Of a stretch of DNA of 64,000 nucleotides, positions 16,793 through 27,027 are shown in pieces. The position numbers and the translations under genes are program-made. Source of the stretch: Rhodobacteraceae bacterium KLH11 (GTDB lineage Bacteria; Pseudomonadota; Alphaproteobacteria; Rhodobacterales; Rhodobacteraceae); contig DS999531.1 of assembly GCA_000158135.1 (NCBI GenBank), positions 1,416,669-1,480,668 on the forward strand. The letters run 5' to 3'. How positions within the stretch are numbered: position 1 is the stretch's first letter; each line of letters begins with the position of its first letter. The notes under the pieces are model-generated. The model saw only the letters and a list, made by a program, of their open reading frames with translations. It made no database searches and was not told where the DNA came from.

Positions 16793-17335
16793 ATGTCACG
16801 CATTGAAGAAACCCTGGAATTCATTCCTGTCCGTATCGCCGTCCTGACGGTTTCTGACACCCGGTCACTGGACGAGGACCGCTCGGGGCAGACACTTGTC
16901 GACCGGATCGAAAAGGCCGGGCACATGGTTGCGGACCGCATGATCATCAGGGATGAGCGGGCTGAAATCGCCAACCAGCTGCGCAGGTGGATTGCCGATC
17001 CCGATATCGATGTCGTGATCTCGACCGGAGGCACCGGCCTCACCGGGCGCGACGTGACGGTTGAGGCCCATCGCGACGTTTATGAAAAAGAGATCGAGGC
17101 CTTCGGGACCGTCTTCACAATTGTTTCAATGGAAAAGATCGGTACCTCGGCTGTTCAGTCGCGCGCGACAGGCGGTGTTGCGGGCGGCACCTATCTGTTT
17201 GCCCTGCCGGGCAGCCCGGGGGCCTGCAAGGATGCATGGGATGCAATCCTTGAGAAACAGCTCGATTACCGCCACCGGCCCTGTAATTTCGTGGAAATAA
17301 TGCCCAGATTGGACGAACATCTGCGACGGAAGTAG
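16793..17335 (+). CDS. moaB: Molybdenum cofactor biosynthesis protein MoaB
   Basis: A 180-residue MoaB/Mog-type protein, thought to adenylylate molybdopterin before metal insertion by MoeA. The conserved STGGTGLTGRDVT loop (about residues 75-87) and the GSPGACKDAW segment near 142-151 are present. It is the last gene of the glycosylase-phosphoesterase-lysE-moaB operon and lies far from the fdhD-mobAB-moeA cluster, with which it should cooperate. Confidence 0.93.
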   Translation: MSRIEETLEFIPVRIAVLTVSDTRSLDEDRSGQTLVDRIEKAGHMVADRMIIRDERAEIANQLRRWIADPDIDVVISTGGTGLTGRDVTVEAHRDVYEKEIEAFGTVFTIVSMEKIGTSAVQSRATGGVAGGTYLFALPGSPGACKDAWDAILEKQLDYRHRPCNFVEIMPRLDEHLRRK

Positions 17336-17442
17336 ACTGGTTCTGCGTTCAACGCATCATAACCGCTTTGTGGCTTGGCATTTTTTGCGACCCGGCTACC
17401 ATTTGCGGATGGCAGCATTTATGCGACCGAGGTGAGTGACCG

Positions 17443-18900
17443 ATGCGATTTCTGCGGCAAAGCCTTGTTGGGGTGTTCCTGGCGTTTCTGACGCTGGGCC
17501 TGTTGTTTGTTGCCGTTCAGATGATCACGGGTGCGGTGCAGGATGTCCTGACCCGCGACAACCAGCAACCTCAGGCGCGCGAGCGGATATTCGCGGTCAG
17601 CGTCAGAACCGCCGAGCCCGAGACGATCACACCCTATCTTGAAGCCTTTGGGCAGGTGCAAAGCCGCCGTCGGCTGGAGCTGCGGGCGGCCCTGGGGGGG
17701 CGCGTTGTCTCGTTGGCGGACGATTTTGAAGATGGCGGTACGGTGTCCGCGGGCGAATTGCTGGTCAGGCTTGATCCTGCCGATATGCAATCCGCGCTGG
17801 ATCGCGCAAAATCCGATCTGCTGGATGCGCAGTTCGAGGAACGGGATGCCGAACGCTCGCTTTTGCTGGCGCAGGATGAATTGAAATCAGCCGAGGCGCA
17901 GGCCGAGTTGCGCGACCGGGCGATGCAGCGCCAGAAGGACTTGCAGGCCCGCGGTGTCGGGGCAGCGGCCAGCGTGGAAGAGGCGGAACTGGCCGCGACC
18001 TCGGCCCAGCAGGCGGTTCTGGCGCGGCGGATTGCGCTGGCGCAGGCCGAATCCCGTGTGGATCAGGCGACAACCCTGCTGGCCCGGGCCCGCATTGCGC
18101 TGGAAGGGGCCGAACGCGATCTGGGTGATATGACAATTCATGCCGGGTTCGATGGCACCTTGACCGAGGTGACGCTGGTTGAAGGGCGCCTGGTCGCCGC
18201 CAATGAGAAACTGGCCGAGCTGGTGGACCCCAATTCGCTCGAAGTGGCCTTTCGCGTCTCGACCGCTCAATTCGTGCGCCTGTTGGATGTACAGGGTGAT
18301 CTGATCGCCGCACCGGTCACGATCTCGCTTGAAGTAACGGGGGCTGATCTGACCGCAACGGGCCGTATCAGCCGCGACAGCGGTTCAGCCGGTGAGGGGC
18401 AGACGGGTCGGCTGGTCTATGCCCGTCTTGATGATGCACCGGGGTTCAAACCCGGGGATTTCGTCACCGTTTCGATTGAGGAACAGCCGCTGGACAATGT
18501 GGTGCGCCTGCCATCTTCGGCGCTGGATGCCTCGGGCAATGTTCTGGTGCTGGGCGCTGACGATCGGTTAGAGCCGCTTGCGGTTCAACTGGTGCGCCGT
18601 CAGGGCGATGAGGTTTTGCTGCGCGGTGCCGGGCTTGCGGGCCGCGAGGTCGTGATTGGCCGGACCCCGCTGCTGGGTTCAGGCGTGCGGGTGCGACCTT
18701 TGCGGGTTGAGGCCAGCGCTGCCGGTGATCCCGATATGGTCGAGCTGTCCGACGAAAAGCGCGCGCAACTTGTTGCACAGGTCGAGGCCAGCAATGGCAT
18801 GTCACAGGAAGACAAGGCACAGGTGCTGGATCAGCTGAGCGCGGCGAAGGTGCCCACGTCTCTGGTGCGCAGCCTTGATGAAAACCGGGCCGGAGGCTAG
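17443..18900 (+). CDS. RND efflux periplasmic adaptor (membrane fusion protein)
   Basis: A 485-residue HlyD/AcrA-type adaptor anchored by one N-terminal helix (about residues 8-30). A biotinyl-lipoyl-like half motif follows (LEAFGQVQSRRRLELRAALGG region), then a coiled-coil hairpin at about 110-215 and the second lipoyl and barrel domains. It would bridge the inner-membrane pump to an outer-membrane channel. The permease begins 5 bases downstream, so they form one unit. No TolC-like gene is adjacent. Substrates are unknown. Confidence 0.92.
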   Translation: MRFLRQSLVGVFLAFLTLGLLFVAVQMITGAVQDVLTRDNQQPQARERIFAVSVRTAEPETITPYLEAFGQVQSRRRLELRAALGGRVVSLADDFEDGGTVSAGELLVRLDPADMQSALDRAKSDLLDAQFEERDAERSLLLAQDELKSAEAQAELRDRAMQRQKDLQARGVGAAASVEEAELAATSAQQAVLARRIALAQAESRVDQATTLLARARIALEGAERDLGDMTIHAGFDGTLTEVTLVEGRLVAANEKLAELVDPNSLEVAFRVSTAQFVRLLDVQGDLIAAPVTISLEVTGADLTATGRISRDSGSAGEGQTGRLVYARLDDAPGFKPGDFVTVSIEEQPLDNVVRLPSSALDASGNVLVLGADDRLEPLAVQLVRRQGDEVLLRGAGLAGREVVIGRTPLLGSGVRVRPLRVEASAAGDPDMVELSDEKRAQLVAQVEASNGMSQEDKAQVLDQLSAAKVPTSLVRSLDENRAGG

Positions 18901-18905
18901 ACGCT

Positions 18906-21900
18906 ATGATCCGCGATATCCCCAACGCGGCGGGTGGGATTCTAAGCTATTTCACCCGGCACCGGACGGCTGCAAACCTGTTGCTTCTGGTGATGCTGGT
19001 GCTGGGGGTGGCGGCAATTCCCAACATGCGGGCGCAGTTCTTTCCCGATGTGATCCTCGAACGCGTCGATGTGAGTGTCGATTGGGAAGGGGCAGGCCCC
19101 GAGGATGTCGATGACGGCATCGTGCAGCTTCTGGAACCGGCTTTGCTGGCGGTTGAAGGCGTGGCCAGCACCGAAGCGACCTCACGCGAGGGATCGGCCA
19201 ATATCCGGTTGGAGTTTGAGCCCAATTGGGACATGTCCCGCGCTGTTGAGGAAGTACGGACCGCGGTCGATAGCGTAACCAACCTGCCCGATGAAGCCGA
19301 GGAACCCACGATCCGGCGCGGTGCATGGCGGGATCGCGTGACCGATGTGGTGATCACCGGGCCGATTGAGGCGGAACAGCTGGCCAAATTCACCGATGAG
19401 CTGATCAACCGCCTGTTTGCGGTGGGGGTTACGCGCACCACAATCCGGGGCCTTGCCGCGCCGCGCGTTGTGGTCGAGGTGCCAACCGCGCAGTTGATCG
19501 CCAATGACATCGCGCTGTCCGAGATCGCACAGGCCATTGCAGCAGAGGTGACCGCCAGCCCGGCAGGCGATGTGACCGGTGCCAATGCGCGTATTCGGAC
19601 CGGGGCCGAGAAACGCACCCCCGAAGAGATCGAAGGCATAACCCTGCGCAGCTTTCCTGATGGATCAAAGCTGATTGTTGGTGACGTAGCGCAGATCCGT
19701 GTCGAGGGCGTGACCCGTAATCGCAGCTACTACGTGGACGATGATCCTGCCATGTCGGTGCGGGTCGACCGCTCTAATCTGGGCGATGCCATTGGCATCC
19801 AGCATTCCGTTGAGGACGTGGTGCAGGACATGCAGGCCAGCCTGCCCGAAGGGGTCACGGTTGAACTGATCCGTACCCGTGCGCAGGCCATCACCGACCG
19901 GCTGGATATTCTGGTGGATAACGGCCTTGTTGGTCTGGGGTTGGTGGTCTGCCTGCTGTTTTTGTTTCTCAACGCCCGGATCGCCTTTTGGGTGGCGGCG
20001 GGCATTCCGGTGGCGATGTCGGCCGCGATTGCGTTGATGTATCTGGGTGGCCTGTCGATCAACATGGTCTCGCTGTTTGGCCTGATCATCACGCTGGGCA
20101 TTGTTGTGGATGACGCCATCGTCGTGGGCGAGCATGCCGATTTCCGCGCGCGCCGGCTGGGCGAAGCGCCAATGGTTGCTGCCGAACGCGCCGCACGGCG
20201 TATGGCGATGCCGGTCTTTGCCGCAACGATAACCACGGTGATAGCCTTCTTTGGTCTGACCGCGATCGGAGGTCGCTTTGGTGAGCTGATCCGCGATATC
20301 CCGCTGACCGTGATCGCGGTCCTGATCGCGTCGCTGATCGAATGTTTTCTGATCCTGCCGAACCACATGGCCCATGCGATTGCGCATTCAGCCAAAGAGC
20401 ATTGGTATGACTGGCCCAACCGCGTGGTGAATCGCGGATTCCGCTGGGTCCGGGAAACTTTGTTCCGCCCGTTGGTGGCATGGGTTGTCTGGGCGCGATA
20501 CGTGGTGGTTGCCTTGCTGGTGGTCGTTCTGGCCAGCCAGATCGCATTGTTTATCCGGGGCGATGTGAACTGGCGGTTCTTCAACGCGCCTGAACGCGGC
20601 TCTGTCACTGGTAATTTCATCATGGTCGAAGGCGCCACCCGTGCCGAGACACTGGAAATGATGCGCATGATGCAGCAGGCCACTGAAGAGCTGGGCCAGA
20701 TTTACGAGGAACGCCACGGTCGCAATCCCATCGAATATGTGCTGGCCGAGGTCGGCGGTTCTGCCGGGTTTGGCTTACGGGCGGCAGACGGCAAGGATGC
20801 CGATCTGCTGGGTGGCATCTCCATTGAACTGATCGATGCCGACCTGCGGCCCTATTCCAGTTTTGAATTCGTCGGCGAGTTGCAGGATTTCGTGCCGCGC
20901 CATCCGAAGGTTGAACTGCTCAGTTTCCGGGGCTGGCGCTCTGGCCCCGGTGGGGACGCTATTGATGTGCAGTTCTCCGGGGCGGATGTGAACACGCTGA
21001 AACTGGCCTCGGAGGATTTGCAGACCGCGCTGTCGAAATACCCTGAAGTCTCGGCGCTTGAGGACAATCTGGCCTATGACAAGGAAGAGTTCATTCTGGA
21101 TCTGACCGCACAGGGCCAGGCGCTGGGCTTCCGCATCGAAACGCTGGGTCGCGTGTTGCGTGACCGGCTGAACGGGATCGAGGCTGCAACCTTCCCCGAC
21201 GGCCCGCGCAGCGCTGAAATACGCGTGGAATTGCCCGAGGGCGAACTGACCGCGGACTTCCTTGAACGCACGCTGATGCGCACCCCCGATGGTGTCTATG
21301 TGCCGCTGGCCGACATTGTCTCGGTCGAGCGTAAGTCGGGCTTCTCGACCGTCCGGCGCGAGAATGGCCTGCGGGTGATTTCGGTAAACGGCGACATCTC
21401 GGAAGATGATCCGGCACAGGCCGCCGAGATCGCGCGGGTCATGCAGGAAGAGATTTTGCCCAATATCGCCGCCGAACGTCAGGTGGAGTGGCGTATGGCC
21501 GGGTTGAGCGAGCAAGAGGATGAATTCCTGTCCGAGGCGCGAACGGGGCTGATCCTGTGTCTGACTGGCATCTATCTGGTGCTGGCCTGGGTCTTTGCCA
21601 GCTGGACGCGGCCACTGGTGGTGATGGCGATCATCCCCTTTGGCCTTGTTGGGGCGATCTGGGGGCACTACCTGTGGAATGTCCCACTCAGCATGTTCAC
21701 TGTTGTCGGCCTGCTGGGCATGACCGGGATCATCATCAACGATTCGATCGTGTTGGTCACCACCATTGACGGGTACCAGCAAGAGCGTGGTCTTGTGCCG
21801 TCAATCGTCGAAGGCACTGCCGACCGGCTGCGACCGGTGATGTTGACAACGCTGACCACGGTGCTTGGCCTGACCCCATTGATGTATGAAAGCTCGCAAC

Positions 21901-22307
21901 AGGCGCAGTTCCTGAAACCAACCGTGATCACGCTGGTCTATGGGTTGGGTTTCGGGATGGTTCTGATCCTGTTGCTGGTACCGGCATTGCTGGGCATTCT
22001 GAATGATGTCTCTCGTCCGATGACTGCCATGCGCCGCGCGTTTCGTGCGCCGGACCGGGCTGTGCGTATCGCCGTCCGCTCAACTGCCACAGCCTTGGCG
22101 ATCTGGTTGGGTATCTCAATGATCTGGCCCGCGGTGACGGGGGCTCCGGCGGGTTTGCTGACCGGGCTCTACCCCGGTGCGGATGGCATTGGCATCCTGC
22201 AAATGGGTTTTGGCGTCTTTGCCGCAGGCGCGGTTGTGATCCTGCTGCTTGGCGTGGCGCTATCGGGCCTGCTTTATGCGCGCCTGTCGGGCCGGGCCGA
22301 GGCTTGA
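18906..22307 (+). CDS. RND efflux permease (AcrB/HAE1-like)
   Basis: A 1133-residue inner-membrane proton-driven pump of the AcrB/MMPL superfamily. It has one helix at residues 16-37, a large periplasmic domain, helices 2-6 (about 340-490, including [12 protein letters not shown] with the proton-relay aspartates), a second periplasmic domain and a C-terminal helix bundle. About 80 C-terminal residues past the last standard helix add two extra hydrophobic segments. Its end overlaps the convergent Nudix gene by 34 bases. Drug or lipid export is likely; the cargo is not inferable. Confidence 0.95.
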   Translation: MIRDIPNAAGGILSYFTRHRTAANLLLLVMLVLGVAAIPNMRAQFFPDVILERVDVSVDWEGAGPEDVDDGIVQLLEPALLAVEGVASTEATSREGSANIRLEFEPNWDMSRAVEEVRTAVDSVTNLPDEAEEPTIRRGAWRDRVTDVVITGPIEAEQLAKFTDELINRLFAVGVTRTTIRGLAAPRVVVEVPTAQLIANDIALSEIAQAIAAEVTASPAGDVTGANARIRTGAEKRTPEEIEGITLRSFPDGSKLIVGDVAQIRVEGVTRNRSYYVDDDPAMSVRVDRSNLGDAIGIQHSVEDVVQDMQASLPEGVTVELIRTRAQAITDRLDILVDNGLVGLGLVVCLLFLFLNARIAFWVAAGIPVAMSAAIALMYLGGLSINMVSLFGLIITLGIVVDDAIVVGEHADFRARRLGEAPMVAAERAARRMAMPVFAATITTVIAFFGLTAIGGRFGELIRDIPLTVIAVLIASLIECFLILPNHMAHAIAHSAKEHWYDWPNRVVNRGFRWVRETLFRPLVAWVVWARYVVVALLVVVLASQIALFIRGDVNWRFFNAPERGSVTGNFIMVEGATRAETLEMMRMMQQATEELGQIYEERHGRNPIEYVLAEVGGSAGFGLRAADGKDADLLGGISIELIDADLRPYSSFEFVGELQDFVPRHPKVELLSFRGWRSGPGGDAIDVQFSGADVNTLKLASEDLQTALSKYPEVSALEDNLAYDKEEFILDLTAQGQALGFRIETLGRVLRDRLNGIEAATFPDGPRSAEIRVELPEGELTADFLERTLMRTPDGVYVPLADIVSVERKSGFSTVRRENGLRVISVNGDISEDDPAQAAEIARVMQEEILPNIAAERQVEWRMAGLSEQEDEFLSEARTGLILCLTGIYLVLAWVFASWTRPLVVMAIIPFGLVGAIWGHYLWNVPLSMFTVVGLLGMTGIIINDSIVLVTTIDGYQQERGLVPSIVEGTADRLRPVMLTTLTTVLGLTPLMYESSQQAQFLKPTVITLVYGLGFGMVLILLLVPALLGILNDVSRPMTAMRRAFRAPDRAVRIAVRSTATALAIWLGISMIWPAVTGAPAGLLTGLYPGADGIGILQMGFGVFAAGAVVILLLGVALSGLLYARLSGRAEA

Positions 22308-22723
22308 TCGGCGTCCAGAGCGCGGCGCAACAGGTCGGGCACCCGTTTGCTCATCGGAAGGTCTCGGCTGATAATCTGCTCTACCGGGAACCATCGGGCA
22401 TCTTGGGCGTCATCAGCCGCGACCGGCGTGCCCGAGACATAGCGGCAGGCAACGCCAACCAGCAGGTAGTGCGCCCGGATTTGCCCATCCGGGTCGCGCA
22501 GGATCAAGTCGAGATTGTCCAGATATCCTGTTGGTTCGGCTGCGACCCCGGTTTCTTCCAGTAACTCGCGTGCGGCGGCCTCCAGAACCGTTTCGCCCCA
22601 TTCCACATGCCCACCGGGAAAGCCCCACAGGCCCAGATCAGGTTGCTTGCTGCGCTGAACCAGCAAGGTCTGCCCTTCGTGCAGAACCACCGCCAGCGCG
22701 CCGATTTTGGGGGTTTGGGTCAT
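22274..22723 (-). CDS. Nudix hydrolase
   Basis: A 149-residue pyrophosphohydrolase. The Nudix box is complete around residues 34-56 (GHVEWGET, then [11 protein letters not shown]), with the REUXEEXGU glutamates intact. The substrate is probably a nucleotide derivative; members near this size include ADP-ribose and oxidised-nucleotide hydrolases. The ATG at 22723 lies 4 bases after the stop of the DsbD-like gene, so the two are coupled. Its 3' end runs 34 bases into the opposite RND gene. Confidence 0.9.
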   Translation of the reverse strand: MTQTPKIGALAVVLHEGQTLLVQRSKQPDLGLWGFPGGHVEWGETVLEAAARELLEETGVAAEPTGYLDNLDLILRDPDGQIRAHYLLVGVACRYVSGTPVAADDAQDARWFPVEQIISRDLPMSKRVPDLLRRALDADQASARPDRRA

Positions 22724-22727
22724 GCGG

Positions 22728-23540
22728 TCAACCCGCGCTGCACCCAAGGATATCCACTGCGTGATTGGCGCCCAGAACGGTGATCCGAACCTCGGACCGG
22801 TCCAGCGCAAAAGGCCCGCCCGAGGCGCTGATGACCTCGGATCGCGCAACCAATGTGTCGCCACGCCTGTCGGTATCGGATTGCGAGGCCCAGAGCGTCG
22901 GATTGCCGGGCTCGATCACGGCCACCTCATCTCCACCAGCCGAAGGCATCGTGATATGCGCCTCAATCTGCATGCCGTCTGCAGTTGGTTTCAGATGGCA
23001 GGTCGCACCAGCGACGCCCGCCTCACGCTCGGAAAAGGGTCGTTGGGCCAGTGCGGCGGCAATTGTTGGATTGCGCCCGGCATTGGCATCCAGCGTGTGA
23101 TCGAAATCCAGCCGTCCCGGGACACAGACATCCTTGCAGACGCCCAGATCCATCTCGCCCCGCAACCGCACGGGTTTGGCAGGATTTCGGGGGGTGATCT
23201 CAACAGGCAGGACCAGCTGATCCTGATATCCGATGGATTGCAGCCCGTTCTGGTCGAACACCAGCGGTGCAGGCCATGTAATCGCGACGTCGCCAACATT
23301 GCTGGAGCCGCTCCAGTTGAACTGCGGCGGGATGCCCGCATCCCCCGGAGCCCGCCAATAGGTTTTCCACCCGTCTGCGAGCGTCAGGCGCAAGGCACCC
23401 TGATAGGTGCCATTGGTGGATTTGCCACCGTCAAGCACATCCAGCTGCACAAGCTGATCCACCCCTTGCGCATACGCGGGAAGGCCGGAGCAAAGCCCCG
23501 CAGTCAGGGCGACAGCAACAGATTTCCAGATCTTTGTCAT
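22728..23540 (-). CDS. Periplasmic DsbD-alpha-like (ScsB N-terminal type) protein
   Basis: A 270-residue secreted protein with a signal peptide ([16 protein letters not shown], cleavage near 25). It contains a beta-rich domain resembling the N-terminal part of DsbD/ScsB: the [16 protein letters not shown] segment (about 57-72) and a cysteine pair in [13 protein letters not shown] (about 130-142) that would exchange disulfides. It has no membrane helices or thioredoxin domain, so it is a stand-alone periplasmic module. It is coupled to the downstream Nudix gene and divergent from yqgE. Confidence 0.85.
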   Translation of the reverse strand: MTKIWKSVAVALTAGLCSGLPAYAQGVDQLVQLDVLDGGKSTNGTYQGALRLTLADGWKTYWRAPGDAGIPPQFNWSGSSNVGDVAITWPAPLVFDQNGLQSIGYQDQLVLPVEITPRNPAKPVRLRGEMDLGVCKDVCVPGRLDFDHTLDANAGRNPTIAAALAQRPFSEREAGVAGATCHLKPTADGMQIEAHITMPSAGGDEVAVIEPGNPTLWASQSDTDRRGDTLVARSEVISASGGPFALDRSEVRITVLGANHAVDILGCSAG

Positions 23541-23688
23541 ATGCGGAAGATGCGCATTCCGCTGTTGAATGCCAAGTCACGTTCCGGTCACCCGGATGAA
23601 ATACGCGGAAATCCCGGCTGATCCCTTGCTATTCCCCGGCTTGCAGGGTCATTCTAGGCTTAATTCAGAGCGCAAGAGATGTCTGCTG

Positions 23689-24243
23689 ATGGATCTTACG
23701 GGAAAACTTTTGATCGCTATGCCCGGTATGGGTGATCCGCGATTCGAGCATTCGGTGGTGTATGTATGCAGCCATGGCGACGATGGCGCGATGGGTCTGA
23801 TTGTCAACAAACCCTCGGACTTGCGGATCAAAACCTTGCTGGAGCAGCTCAACATCCCTTGCCGTATTCCGGTTGTGGGCGAGCGTCTGGTGCAGTTCGG
23901 CGGCCCGGTCGAGATGTCGCGGGGGTTCGTGCTGCACAGCGCGGATTATGAGGCGAATCTGCATTCGATGCAGATATCGGATGAGTTCAGCATGACTGCG
24001 ACGCTGGATGTGCTTGAGGATCTGGCCTCGGGCAAGGGGCCGCTGAACTCGATGCTGGCGCTGGGCTATTCCGGCTGGGGCCCGGATCAGCTTGAGGATG
24101 AGATCGCGATGAATGGGTGGTTGACCACCGAGGCGTCCTCGAAACTGATTTTCGATGTACCTGATGACGAGAAATGGGGGGCCGCCCTGGCCACGCTTGG
24201 CGTTGATCCTCTGACCCTTTCGGCCAGCGCAGGACGTGCTTAG
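23689..24243 (+). CDS. yqgE: YqgE/AlgH family protein
   Basis: A 184-residue protein of the DUF179/YqgE family. The opening GKLLIAMPGMGDPRFEHSVV, the HGDDGAMGLIVNKP segment and LGYSGWGPDQLEDEI are diagnostic. Members are cytosolic and widely conserved, and their biochemical role is unresolved. The ATG at 23689 gives the normal length; the ribosome binding site is weak and longer frames lack conservation. It converges on the threonylcarbamoyl-AMP synthase gene with a 4-base overlap. Confidence 0.92.
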   Translation: MDLTGKLLIAMPGMGDPRFEHSVVYVCSHGDDGAMGLIVNKPSDLRIKTLLEQLNIPCRIPVVGERLVQFGGPVEMSRGFVLHSADYEANLHSMQISDEFSMTATLDVLEDLASGKGPLNSMLALGYSGWGPDQLEDEIAMNGWLTTEASSKLIFDVPDDEKWGAALATLGVDPLTLSASAGRA

Positions 24244-25187
24244 CCGCGCGGTGCCGCGGCGCGGCGCAAACGGTCATTGATTGCCGCGCCAAGCCCATGA
24301 TCGGGGATCGGGGATACTGCGATAGGCCGTCCGGTGCTGTTCAGGTCATGTAGCGCGGCAAACAGGTTGCTGGCTGCTTCGGGCAGGTCACCGGATTCCG
24401 AAAGGTTCAGATCGCAGGCAACCGGGCCAAAGCCCAGCAAAACTTCGTCTCCCCGGCGTGACCGGGCGTTCAGGCGCACCGGTGCATCCGGGGCGTAGTG
24501 GGATTGCATCTGCCCCGGCGCGGTCAGCAGATCACCGGATTGATGGTGATGCAGCTTGGTTTGCAGAGTGTCCTCGATCTGCTCCAGCGCTACGCCGCCC
24601 GGGCGCAGCAGCGCAGGATCACCGGTCAGGCCAACAATTGTGGATTCCAATCCCACGCCACAGGGGCCATCATCCAGCACAGCCGCGATGCGCCCGCCCA
24701 GCCCGGCCCGCACATGGGCCGCCGTCGTCGGGCTGATCTGGCCCGACGGGTTCGCCGAGGGGGCCGCCACCGGGCCATCAAACGCTGCCAGCAGCGCACG
24801 CGCGGTTGGATGCGCCGGTACGCGGACGGCGAGTGTATCCAATCCGGCGGTAACCAGAGAGGACATTCCATGCCCCTCTCTCAACGGCAGAACCAGTGTC
24901 AGCGGGCCGGGCCAGAATGCTGTGGCCAATTGCTCGGCCTGATCGCTCCATTCCACAAATCGTTGTGCTGTCTGTGCTGAATCCACATGAGCGATCAGCG
25001 GGTTAAAGCTGGGGCGTCCCTTCGCCTGGTAGATCGCGGCCACGGCGTTGCCATTGCGGGCATCGCCGCCCAGCCCATAAACCGTTTCGGTCGGGAAGGC
25101 GACCAGCAGGCCCTGACGCAGCAGGTCTGCCGCCCGTGCGATCCCCGCCGGATCAGCGGACAGATCAAATGTGGGATCCGAGATCAT
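24240..25187 (-). CDS. Threonylcarbamoyl-AMP synthase (Sua5/YwlC type)
   Basis: Makes threonylcarbamoyl-adenylate for the t6A37 modification of ANN-decoding tRNAs. The 315-residue product has the YrdC domain (about 1-190), with FPTETVYGLGGDA, the KGRPSFNPLI motif and APSANPSG. The C-terminal Sua5 domain (about 200-315) follows. The ATG at 25187 is assumed; upstream in-frame sequence overlaps the divergent acyl-CoA dehydrogenase leader. The ribosome binding site is weak. Confidence 0.94.
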   Translation of the reverse strand: MISDPTFDLSADPAGIARAADLLRQGLLVAFPTETVYGLGGDARNGNAVAAIYQAKGRPSFNPLIAHVDSAQTAQRFVEWSDQAEQLATAFWPGPLTLVLPLREGHGMSSLVTAGLDTLAVRVPAHPTARALLAAFDGPVAAPSANPSGQISPTTAAHVRAGLGGRIAAVLDDGPCGVGLESTIVGLTGDPALLRPGGVALEQIEDTLQTKLHHHQSGDLLTAPGQMQSHYAPDAPVRLNARSRRGDEVLLGFGPVACDLNLSESGDLPEAASNLFAALHDLNSTGRPIAVSPIPDHGLGAAINDRLRRAAAPRG

Positions 25188-25323
25188 ATCTAATGACGCC
25201 GCGTTTTGGTTGCCTGTTGCGTATGGAAAGGTAGGTAAATGTTCCAAGGTCAGATACCTACCGGTGCAAGCGGGTGATTCCAAGCCCGGCTGTACCAGTC
25301 GCACAGACAATCCGAAGGATGCC

Positions 25324-27027
25324 ATGCCCTATCGCGCCCCCATCTCTGATTATGAGTTCCTGTTCCGCAACGTGATCGGCTTTGACCGGATCGCCGCGAC
25401 CCAGAGGTTTTCAGAGGCCAGCGAAGATGTGGTCAGCGCCATTCTGACCGAGGCCGGGAAGATGTGCGAAGAGGTCATGGCCCCGCTGCAGCGCCCCGGT
25501 GATCTGGAACCCGCCCGGCTTGAGAACGGCGTGTTGCGCACCTCGCCGGGCTATGCCGAGGGCTGGAAGGCAATTGCCGAAGGCGGCTGGATCGCCATGA
25601 GCGGCGATCCCGAATATGGCGGCATGGGCCTGCCCATGACCATGACCACCGCCGTGAACGAGATGATGAGCGCGGCCTGCCTGTCGCTGCAACTGGCACC
25701 GCTGATGACCCAAGGCCAGATCGAGGCGCTGGAGCATCACGCCAGTGATGAGCTCAAGGCGCTCTACCTGCCCAAGATGATGGCCGGGGAATGGTCGGGC
25801 ACCATGAACCTGACCGAACCGCAGGCCGGATCGGATGTCGGTGCGCTGACCGCGAAGGCCGAGGATAACAGCGATGGCACCTATTCGGTGACCGGCCAGA
25901 AAATCTATATCTCGTGGGGTGATAACGACTTTTGCGAGAATGTCTGCCATCTGGTGCTGGCCCGTCTGCCCGATGGTGTGCCCGGGACCAAAGGGATCTC
26001 TCTGTTTCTGGTGCCCAAACATATCCCCGATGAAAACGGCAATCCCGGCGTGGCCAACGATCTGAAGGTCGTCTCGCTGGAGCATAAGATGGGCCTGCAC
26101 GGATCGCCCACCTGTGTGATGCAGTATGACGGGGCCAGGGGCTGGCTGGTCGGGAAAGAGCATGGCGGCATGGCCGCGATGTTCACCATGATGAACAATG
26201 CGCGCTTAGGCGTCGGCGGGGAAGGCGTTGGCGTCGCTGAAGGGGCCTATCAGCATGCCTTGGCCTATGCGTTGGAGCGCAAGCAGGGCAAGACGCCCTC
26301 GGGTACAATCATCGATCATGCGGATGTGCGGCGGATGCTGATGAGCATGCGCGCGGATGTGTTTGCTGCGCGGGCGATCATGCTGGCCAATGCCGCCGCG
26401 ATCGATATGGCGCAGGCCACCGGGGATGCGGATTGGGCGGCCCGGGCGGCTTTGCTGACGCCGATCTGCAAGGCGTTTGGCACTGAAACGGGCATGCGCG
26501 TCGCTGAGACCGGGGTGCAGGTCCATGGGGGCATGGGTTTCATCGAAGAAACCGGTGCCGCGCAATACTACCGGGATGTCCGTGTGACGGCGATTTATGA
26601 GGGTACCAACGGCATACAGGCGATGGACCTTGTGGCGCGCAAGATGATGGATGGGGGCGAAGCTGCCTCGCGCCTGCTTGATGAAATCGAAGATCAGGCC
26701 GAAAAGGCGCGCGCCACCATGCCCGAGCTTGCCGGTCCGGTCTGGGAGGCCACCGAATCCCTGCGAGAAACAACCGAGTGGCTGGTCGCGCAATCGGACA
26801 TGAACAATCGGTTCGCCGGTGCAGCCGCCTATCTCAAGGCCTTTGCGCGGGTTCTGGGCGGGCATTATCACCTGTCTGCGGCTTTGGCCGATTCAAGTGG
26901 CCCGCGCGCCAAGTTGGCCCGGTATTATATCAACACGCTGTTGCCGGAACATACGGGTCTGCTGGCACAGGCGCAGAACGGGGCAGATGACCTTTACGCA
27001 CTCAGCGCCGAAGAGTTGGCGGTCTGA
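25324..27027 (+). CDS. Acyl-CoA dehydrogenase, DmdC-like long form
   Basis: A 567-residue FAD enzyme of the long acyl-CoA dehydrogenase branch with N- and C-terminal extra domains, the branch that includes methylmercaptopropionyl-CoA dehydrogenase DmdC of marine roseobacters. Visible landmarks are LTEPQAGSDVGAL (about 159-171), QVHGGMGFIEETG (about 399-411) and the catalytic glutamate in YEGTNGIQ (about 424). The ATG at 25324 follows AAGGA. It is coupled by TGATG to a metallo-beta-lactamase-fold hydrolase. No dmdB or dmdD lies nearby, so the substrate could equally be a fatty acyl-CoA. Confidence 0.9.
   Translation: MPYRAPISDYEFLFRNVIGFDRIAATQRFSEASEDVVSAILTEAGKMCEEVMAPLQRPGDLEPARLENGVLRTSPGYAEGWKAIAEGGWIAMSGDPEYGGMGLPMTMTTAVNEMMSAACLSLQLAPLMTQGQIEALEHHASDELKALYLPKMMAGEWSGTMNLTEPQAGSDVGALTAKAEDNSDGTYSVTGQKIYISWGDNDFCENVCHLVLARLPDGVPGTKGISLFLVPKHIPDENGNPGVANDLKVVSLEHKMGLHGSPTCVMQYDGARGWLVGKEHGGMAAMFTMMNNARLGVGGEGVGVAEGAYQHALAYALERKQGKTPSGTIIDHADVRRMLMSMRADVFAARAIMLANAAAIDMAQATGDADWAARAALLTPICKAFGTETGMRVAETGVQVHGGMGFIEETGAAQYYRDVRVTAIYEGTNGIQAMDLVARKMMDGGEAASRLLDEIEDQAEKARATMPELAGPVWEATESLRETTEWLVAQSDMNNRFAGAAAYLKAFARVLGGHYHLSAALADSSGPRAKLARYYINTLLPEHTGLLAQAQNGADDLYALSAEELAV

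Noticed and set aside
20775-21782. Minus-strand frame of 335 codons
   Set aside because: Antisense to the RND permease; composition is typical shadow of a high-GC coding strand.
25171-25323. 51-codon N-terminal extension of the acyl-CoA dehydrogenase
   Set aside because: It overlaps the divergent threonylcarbamoyl-AMP synthase start, lacks family similarity, and AAGGA precedes the ATG at 25324.
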